Below are positions 21,129 through 25,842 of a DNA stretch of 25,842 nt, piece by piece; the stretch's first letter is position 1; each line of letters starts with the position of its first letter. The notes below the pieces were generated by a model. It made no database searches. It was not told the DNA's origin and saw only the letters and a list, made by a program, of their open reading frames with translations. This stretch comes from an uncultured Collinsella sp. (GTDB lineage: Bacteria > Actinomycetota > Coriobacteriia > Coriobacteriales > Coriobacteriaceae). Location of the stretch: positions 1 through 25,842 of the forward strand of contig UQJV01000030.1 in assembly GCA_900541475.1 (NCBI GenBank), written 5' to 3'. The translations under genes and the position numbers were made by a program.

Positions 21129-22157
21129 ATGGCCAACAAAGTCACCCTCAAGCAGATCGCCCAGGAGGTGGGGCTTTCCCCCTCGTCGGTCTCGCTTGTT
21201 CTCAATAATCGGCCTTGTCGCATCTCGGAAGAAAACCGCAAGCTCATCAAAGAGGTCGCGGCGCGCAACCACTATGTTCCTAACCAGATTGCGCGTAGCT
21301 TGGTCATGCGTGAGTCGCGCACGCTGGGTCTTATCGTCCCTAACATCGAGAGCCGCTTTTTTGCCTCGCTCGCCGGCAGTTTGGAAAAGCGCTGCCGTGA
21401 GGACGGTTACGCACTCTTTATTACCAGCTCGGGCGGAAGCGCCGATGACGATCTTGAGCTGCTGCGCCAGTTGGTGACGCGCGGCGTTGACGGCGTCTTT
21501 TTGGTGGTGGGCGACGAGTTCTCCGACGACCGCGCCCTGCGCGAAGAAGTCAGCCATCTGCCTATCCCTGCCGTGATGGTCGACCGTGCCATTGAGGGAC
21601 TCGAGTGCGACAAGGTGATGTTCGACCACGAGATGGGTGGCTACATGGCCACCCGCTATCTGATCGAGCAGGGTCACTGTCGCATTGCCTGCTTGGTTAA
21701 CGCGCGCCGTTCCAATACAGGTCGCAAGCGACTTGCCGGCTATGAGCGCGCGCTGCGTGAGGTTGGCCTGCCTATCGACGCACGTTTGGAGTTTGAGAGC
21801 GAGTACTACATTCCGAGTGCATACGAGGCCTCGGAGGCGGTACTCGCAACCGACGCCACCGCCGTGTTCGCAAGCTCGGACAACATTGCCCTCGGTTTGC
21901 TCAAGCGCTTGCACGAGATGGGGAAGAGCATCCCGGGCGATATCTCGGTGGTGAGCTATGACAACTCGGCGGCCGACGTTCTCTTTGAGCCGGCGCTGAC
22001 CGCGATTGAGCAGGATCCTGGTGTCCTTGCGGAGCATGCTTTTGGCTGCATGTCCAAGCGTCTTGCCGGTAGGGGCGGTAGGCGTGCCGAAGAGGTCGTC
22101 CTGGAGCCGGCACTTATCGTTAAGGGCAGCGTGCTCGAACTTACCGAATGTAGCTAA
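21129..22157 (+). CDS. LacI-family transcriptional regulator
   Basis: 342 aa from ATG 21129 behind AAGGAGCGAG; the much longer in-frame extension upstream is antisense to murB and not real. The helix-turn-helix is TLKQIAQEVGLSPSSVSLVLN (residues 6-26) with a hinge helix at PNQIARSLV, followed by a periplasmic-binding-protein-like sugar domain (LGLIVPNIESRFFASLAGSLE, FASSDNIALGLL). LacI regulators bind palindromic operators and respond to sugars. -10-like TATACT is at 21088-21093. Its target cannot be read from position, because neither neighbour is a sugar gene; the maltodextrin genes a few kb away are possible targets. Confidence 0.92.
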   Translation: MANKVTLKQIAQEVGLSPSSVSLVLNNRPCRISEENRKLIKEVAARNHYVPNQIARSLVMRESRTLGLIVPNIESRFFASLAGSLEKRCREDGYALFITSSGGSADDDLELLRQLVTRGVDGVFLVVGDEFSDDRALREEVSHLPIPAVMVDRAIEGLECDKVMFDHEMGGYMATRYLIEQGHCRIACLVNARRSNTGRKRLAGYERALREVGLPIDARLEFESEYYIPSAYEASEAVLATDATAVFASSDNIALGLLKRLHEMGKSIPGDISVVSYDNSAADVLFEPALTAIEQDPGVLAEHAFGCMSKRLAGRGGRRAEEVVLEPALIVKGSVLELTECS

Positions 22158-22345
22158 GCGTACTTGTTTGTTTGCATAGATTGCATGCGGAGTGTCCGCT
22201 ATTTGCCGGCAGGCACCCCGGCCCTCGTCCGTTAACTCTTCCGCTGGGCGAGCCATAGACGCCGCGCACCGATAGGGTAAGGCAGTGGCTTGAAATTGGT
22301 GCTATATTCAGCTTGAGTTGTTTAATGCTAGTACGGGAGGCTGAT

Positions 22346-22834
22346 ATGGGGCTGTTCAAGAAGAAAAACCCGCAGGATGCCTTTGATCCCGATGTGTTTA
22401 CCATCACGGATACGATTTTGGACCCGCCGCGGTTTACGTTTTTGCCGGCTATCTACCAGGATGCCACGCGTCGCAAGTGGGCCGTGCATCAGCGTGGTGC
22501 AGAGCCTAAGATTTTTGACTATGCGGACGTGTTGCAGTGCGAAGTAGCCGAGGCGGGCGATCCGGAGGCCGAGGAAGTGACTTCAAAACAGGAATTTGCC
22601 CAGCGTATCCTGGCAAATCCTGCCAAGGCGGCGAAAATAAACGCTGCCAAGCGTAATATGTGTCTTGGTATGGGCGTTGTTGTGGCGGTTCAGACGGGAA
22701 AAGACGAGGTTTCCAAATTAGAGATTCCCGTTATGACCGACGAAGTTAAACGCGATTCAAGTCTATATAAGTCGTATCGGAATGTCGCCGAGAAGATCAA
22801 GGCCGAATTTGATGCCATGGGAGGGCTGGCCTAA
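22346..22834 (+). CDS. Uncharacterised 162-aa protein
   Basis: ATG at 22346 is chosen because GGGAGG (22335-22340) is correctly spaced; the frame could open at 22313 but without a ribosome site. The protein begins MGLFKKKNPQDAFD and has no signal peptide and no strong membrane segment; a short hydrophobic stretch occurs around CLGMGVVVAV. The middle (AIYQDATRRKWAVHQRG, IFDYADVLQCEV) resembles small bacterial proteins of the DUF4428-like type in which a basic/aromatic strand is followed by 'F.Y.DI', but I cannot assign a family with confidence. It is followed after 38 bp by a GntR gene on the same strand and could be co-transcribed with it. Confidence 0.75.
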   Translation: MGLFKKKNPQDAFDPDVFTITDTILDPPRFTFLPAIYQDATRRKWAVHQRGAEPKIFDYADVLQCEVAEAGDPEAEEVTSKQEFAQRILANPAKAAKINAAKRNMCLGMGVVVAVQTGKDEVSKLEIPVMTDEVKRDSSLYKSYRNVAEKIKAEFDAMGGLA

Positions 22835-22872
22835 TTTTGGCGGCATACGTTTCTGAATGAGGAGTCTGTGCA

Positions 22873-23640
22873 ATGGCAGGCGAATCTTATGCAATTCCCC
22901 CCAAAGATCGTGCTGTTGAGGGAATTCTTTGGTATATCCAGCACCATCAGCTTGCCGGCGGGGATCGCCTGCCGGCCGAGCGCGTGCTGTGCGAAGAGAT
23001 TGGCGTTTCGCGTACAGCGTTGCGTGCCGGTATCACGCGGCTCATCTCGTGTGGAACGCTCGAGAGCCGTCGCGGATCGGGTACGTATGTGTGTCCTCCC
23101 AAGCCGCTAAACATCTTTCAGGAAACGTATAACTTTTCCGATGCTGTGCGGACTGCCGGTCTGCACCCCTCTTCTCGTCTGGTTTCCACCGGGACCATCG
23201 AGGCGGATGAGGCGCTTGCCGACAAGCTTGGGGTGTCTGTAGGCGCTCCTTTGCTCCGCATGCAGCGCGTTCGACTTATTGGGGGCGAGCCGGCGTCAAT
23301 CGAGACCGCTCACGTTAACCTGTCCCTGTGCCCATCGCTTACCGAGCACGATTTTGAGTGCGAGAGCCTTTACGATGTCTTGCTCAAAGAAGGCGGCGTG
23401 CGTGTTGAGCATGGACGTGAGCATATCTCTATCTCGCGTTTGAACGTCGAAGAGGCCGAGCTGCTCCAGCAAGAAGAGGGAACGCCGGTGTTCTATGAGA
23501 GCTCGATTGAATTTGATAAGGACATGCGTTTTGTGGAGCATTGCAAATCGGTGATTTTGCCCACAAAGTTTCGCTTTGCCGATAACGGCGAAGAGAACGG
23601 CATGAGGAGTGTGGCAGGTGAACAATGGCTGAAACAGTAG
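22873..23640 (+). CDS. GntR/HutC-family regulator with UTRA domain (first of pair)
   Basis: 255 aa, ATG at 22873 behind GAGGAG. The winged helix has LPAERVLCEEIGVSRTALRAGITRL and the wing SRRGSGTYV (about residues 12-75); the rest is a UTRA ligand domain (GAPLLRMQRVRLIGGEPASIET, FYESSIEFD). The last 16 bp overlap the next gene, also a GntR/UTRA regulator in another frame, so the two are translated together. The pair precedes two SIS-domain enzyme genes and probably controls them in response to a sugar phosphate. Confidence 0.9.
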   Translation: MAGESYAIPPKDRAVEGILWYIQHHQLAGGDRLPAERVLCEEIGVSRTALRAGITRLISCGTLESRRGSGTYVCPPKPLNIFQETYNFSDAVRTAGLHPSSRLVSTGTIEADEALADKLGVSVGAPLLRMQRVRLIGGEPASIETAHVNLSLCPSLTEHDFECESLYDVLLKEGGVRVEHGREHISISRLNVEEAELLQQEEGTPVFYESSIEFDKDMRFVEHCKSVILPTKFRFADNGEENGMRSVAGEQWLKQ

Positions 23641-24338
23641 ATGCCACCCCGGTTTATATGCGCATTCGACGCCGCATCGAGGAGCGTATCGAGCGCGGTA
23701 CATATCCCACGGGTTCCATGATTCCGTCCGAAAAAGACCTCGCCGAGGAATTTGGTACGACACGCTTGACCATCCGAAGCGCTGTCGATGAGCTGGTTCG
23801 GCGCGGGCAGATTCGCCGTGTTCGGGGGAAAGGTGCCTTTGTGGCGCAGAAAGTACCTGCTTTTTTTGAACGCACGGGCGGTTTCCGTGAATCGGTCCGT
23901 GCTTCGGGCGGCGAGCCGTCCGTCCGTATTCTCGCACGTTCCAAGCGTTATGCGGGGCCATACTACGCTGACCTGTTTGGCATCGCCGAGGACGACCTGC
24001 TCTATTCCATTCGACGCCTGAACTGCATAAACGGTAGCCCCGTATCGATCGAGACGGCGCTGATTCCCTGCCTGCTGTTCCCAACCATCGAAGATATTGA
24101 CGTGTCGGTCTTCAGCTTGTACGAGACCTATGAGATGCTGGGCCGAAAGCCAGTTATGGCACAGGAAAAGCTCGATATCGAAGCGCTGGGCGCACGAGAT
24201 GCCGGCCTGCTTGGACTGGAGCAGGGTGATCTTGCCTTGACGCTGGAGTGCGTAAGCTTCGATGCGAGCGGCCAGGCGATCGAGTACGTCAAGTCGTTTA
24301 ACCGCGGTGATGCGGGTGGATATACCTATACGTACTAG
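23625..24338 (+). CDS. GntR/HutC-family regulator with UTRA domain (second of pair)
   Basis: 237 aa, ATG at 23625, lying inside the end of the preceding GntR gene, with GGCAGGTG as ribosome site. The winged helix has IPSEKDLAEEFGTTRLTIRSAVDEL and RRVRGKGAFV (about residues 10-75), then a UTRA domain (DLLYSIRRLNCINGSPVSIETALI, EYVKSFNRGD). It differs clearly from its partner, so this is not a recent duplication. Coupled translation suggests equal amounts and perhaps a heterodimer (inference). The downstream promoter contains GTATATAC, a perfect HutC consensus site. Confidence 0.9.
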   Translation: MAETVDATPVYMRIRRRIEERIERGTYPTGSMIPSEKDLAEEFGTTRLTIRSAVDELVRRGQIRRVRGKGAFVAQKVPAFFERTGGFRESVRASGGEPSVRILARSKRYAGPYYADLFGIAEDDLLYSIRRLNCINGSPVSIETALIPCLLFPTIEDIDVSVFSLYETYEMLGRKPVMAQEKLDIEALGARDAGLLGLEQGDLALTLECVSFDASGQAIEYVKSFNRGDAGGYTYTY

Positions 24339-24396
24339 CTGGTTTTTTGCATAACGGGCTGAAAAGTTGACGGAATTTTGATTCGTTGAGCAGACC

Positions 24397-24510
24397 GTAT
24401 ATACAACCTTACATGGCTCAAAATCGACCGTTCGCCGATGGGGATAAATTAATCGACAAAGAGGTATCAAAAAGCCGTAACCTGTAACTGTGATTGGTAT
24501 CAAATACTAA
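24397..24510 (+). promoter_or_regulatory. Regulatory region of the SIS-domain operon
   Basis: The 194-bp gap before the SIS gene holds GTATATAC (24397-24404), which fits the HutC consensus GT-N-TA-N-AC and may overlap a -10 (TATATA). A near-palindrome TTGGTAT-CAA-ATACTAA (24494-24510) lies 22 bp before the start codon; the motif GGTATCAAA also occurs about 30 bp earlier. AATCGAC is repeated 30 bp apart (24421 and 24451). These are candidate operators for the upstream GntR pair. Confidence 0.4.
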
Positions 24511-24532
24511 TGATTTGTTACGAGGTGAGACG

Positions 24533-25648
24533 ATGAAGATGCTCGATTACGTTCAGCTTGCCCATGTGCGTATGGGGGAGAACCTCGAGCGTTCGTCTGA
24601 GCTGGTAGCGCAGCTCGTTGATATTTTCCAGTCCGGTTCTTTTGATGCACTGCGCATCGTTGCTTCGGGTTCGTCGCGCCATGCCGCCGATTGCGCCCGC
24701 GATTACCTGCAAGATGCGCTGCAGATGCAGGTGTCCGTTGTGACGCCCGAGGCCTTCGTCGATTTTGAACACACCTATCCGCAGCATGCGCTCAACATCG
24801 CCGTCTCGCAGAGCGGCTATTCGACCAATACGATTGCGGCGCTCGATTACATGCGTGCACACGATATGGCTGCAGTTGCGCTCACGGCAAACGTCGAGGC
24901 ACCCATCAAGGAACACGCTGACATCGTTCTTGACTACGGTGTGGGTGTCGAGTCGGTGGACTTTGTGACTCTGGGCGTCGAGGTTCTCGTTGAGTACCTG
25001 GTGCTCTTTGGTATTTACGGCGGTCAGGCGCGCGGAACGATTGACGCCAAGGGCGTTGCTCAGCGTCTTGATGACCTGCGCGAGGCTATCCAGGCTAATG
25101 CCGTGATGTGCAAGACCGCCGAGGCATATGTCCAAGATCACATGCTCGAGCTTTCTGAGCACATGCCCGCCATGGTCGTCGGCAACGGCCCCAACTATGG
25201 TGTTGCCGAGGAGGCAGCGCTCAAGCTGAGCGAGACCATCAAGATTCCTGCCATGCATCACGAAGGCGAGGAGTTCGTCCACGGTCCCGAGATGCAGATC
25301 GTTCCGGGCCATCTGGTGTTTATCGTCGACGATCCGCAGGGGTCGGAGCGTCTTGCGAATATCGCCGATGCGCTATCGAACGTTACGGCAAAAACGGTGC
25401 TGCTCACGGCCCATCCCAAGGGTAGGGCTCACGAGGTTGCGGTGCCTCAGGTGGCTCCGCTGCTCAGCGCAATTCCCAATCTTGTGTTCTTCCAGACGAT
25501 TGCGGCCATGATCGCCGAGCGTCTGAAGTCATGGAACGTGCACCCGTATCTCGATACCGTCTCCAAGCAAATGGAGGTCAAGGCAGAGGGCTACGAAGAG
25601 TCAGTCAATGCGCTTAAGGCCAAAGCGGCTGAGTGTTACGGAATGTAA
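24533..25648 (+). CDS. Double SIS-domain sugar-phosphate enzyme (deaminase/deglycase/isomerase type)
   Basis: 371 aa from ATG 24533 behind GAGGTGAG; the frame could open at a TTG at 24494 but that lies inside the operator region. Two SIS domains are seen: about 38-165 with IVASGSSRHAA and SQSGYST (92-98), and about 212-345 with VVGNGPNYGVAEEAALKLSE and the EGEEFVHGP signature (244-252) also found in the isomerase domain of GlmS. Such proteins bind phosphorylated (amino) sugars and include AgaS, FrlB and GfrF, that is amino-sugar deaminases or Amadori-product deglycases. The substrate cannot be read here. It follows a GntR pair and precedes a second SIS protein, suggesting an operon for one amino sugar or fructosamine. 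Confidence 0.88.
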   Translation: MKMLDYVQLAHVRMGENLERSSELVAQLVDIFQSGSFDALRIVASGSSRHAADCARDYLQDALQMQVSVVTPEAFVDFEHTYPQHALNIAVSQSGYSTNTIAALDYMRAHDMAAVALTANVEAPIKEHADIVLDYGVGVESVDFVTLGVEVLVEYLVLFGIYGGQARGTIDAKGVAQRLDDLREAIQANAVMCKTAEAYVQDHMLELSEHMPAMVVGNGPNYGVAEEAALKLSETIKIPAMHHEGEEFVHGPEMQIVPGHLVFIVDDPQGSERLANIADALSNVTAKTVLLTAHPKGRAHEVAVPQVAPLLSAIPNLVFFQTIAAMIAERLKSWNVHPYLDTVSKQMEVKAEGYEESVNALKAKAAECYGM

Positions 25649-25708
25649 GCGGGTTTTGATGCCCGTTGGCATGGGGGATGTGGAAACAACCCCAGAAAGG
25701 AGAGACAA

Positions 25709-25842
25709 ATGAAGGAAACCGAGAAGATCGAGATCATGCATTTCGACCAGGAGGGCTATCTCGAGGACGGCAAGGCGCTCTACGAGACCGGCAAGAAGAT
25801 GACCGCGCTCGCCGACAAGGTCGCCGACGAGGGCTACGACGC
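25709..25842 (+). CDS. Second SIS-domain protein, N-terminal part (cut by window end)
   Basis: ATG at 25709 behind an excellent AAAGGAGAG ribosome site; the frame is open to the window end (about 44 residues). The beginning, with MHFDQEGYLEDGKALYE and then an ALADKVADEGYD segment, matches the helical N-terminus that precedes the first SIS domain in AgaS/FrlB-like proteins. Family assignment is tentative since the catalytic part is missing. It lies 60 bp after the other SIS gene on the same strand, probably in one operon. Confidence 0.65.
   Translation, partial: MKETEKIEIMHFDQEGYLEDGKALYETGKKMTALADKVADEGYD

Noticed and set aside
22158..22345. Terminator or small RNA after the LacI gene
   Set aside because: No stem followed by a T-run; only short GC-rich complementary pieces.

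Overview
The window looks like chromosomal DNA of a gut actinomycete of class Coriobacteriia, most likely Collinsella or a close relative. This is an inference from the moderately high GC, the codon preferences and the overall look of the proteins; no rRNA or other direct taxonomic marker is present. About 20 protein genes and one tRNA are supported, and the sequence is cut at both ends (a mobile-element end on the left, an SIS-domain gene on the right).

Layout. 1-868 is a mobile-element scar: the 5' part of an IS110-family transposase gene, apparently cut by the end of a second, possibly IS21-like, element, followed by a hairpin-rich non-coding stretch. 869-2242 is an AAA+ ATPase/DUF4143 gene preceded by two facing palindromes. 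2290-2477 holds a tRNA-Gln(UUG) gene, its terminator and an inverted copy of part of its T-arm. 2516-4584 (minus) carries a protein with two peptidoglycan-binding domains and no export signal, and a polyprenyl diphosphate synthase.

The core, 4701-18415, is an alpha-glucan/maltose and galactose utilisation region. It contains a PTS EIICB permease fused to a HAD phosphatase (816 aa), a divergent GntR/HutC regulator, a maltodextrin-type ABC importer (malE-malF-malG-malK) with a Tat-type lipoprotein binding protein, glycogen/maltodextrin phosphorylase (glgP), 4-alpha-glucanotransferase (malQ) and UDP-glucose 4-epimerase (galE). The genes make a plausible pathway: import by PTS or ABC, chain rearrangement by MalQ, phosphorolysis by GlgP to glucose-1-phosphate, and linkage to nucleotide sugars through GalE. 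The motif GTTYAAACAA, which fits or nearly fits the HutC-type GT-N-TA-N-AC consensus, occurs in front of the PTS gene, gntR, malE and malQ, suggesting one regulon. Between the convergent malK and glgP genes lies a three-unit palindromic repeat array with an exact 80-bp period.

18681-22834 holds a Tat-exported coiled-coil cell-wall hydrolase, murB, a LacI-family regulator and an unrecognised 162-aa protein. 22873-25842 holds two overlapping GntR/UTRA regulators followed by two SIS-domain sugar-phosphate enzymes, the second cut by the window end. This resembles an amino-sugar or Amadori-product utilisation operon, substrate unknown.

The items most worth a second look are the EIICB-HAD fusion, the shared GTTYAAACAA regulon, the 80-bp palindromic array, the double palindrome in front of the AAA+ gene, and the possible IS110 guide-RNA region.
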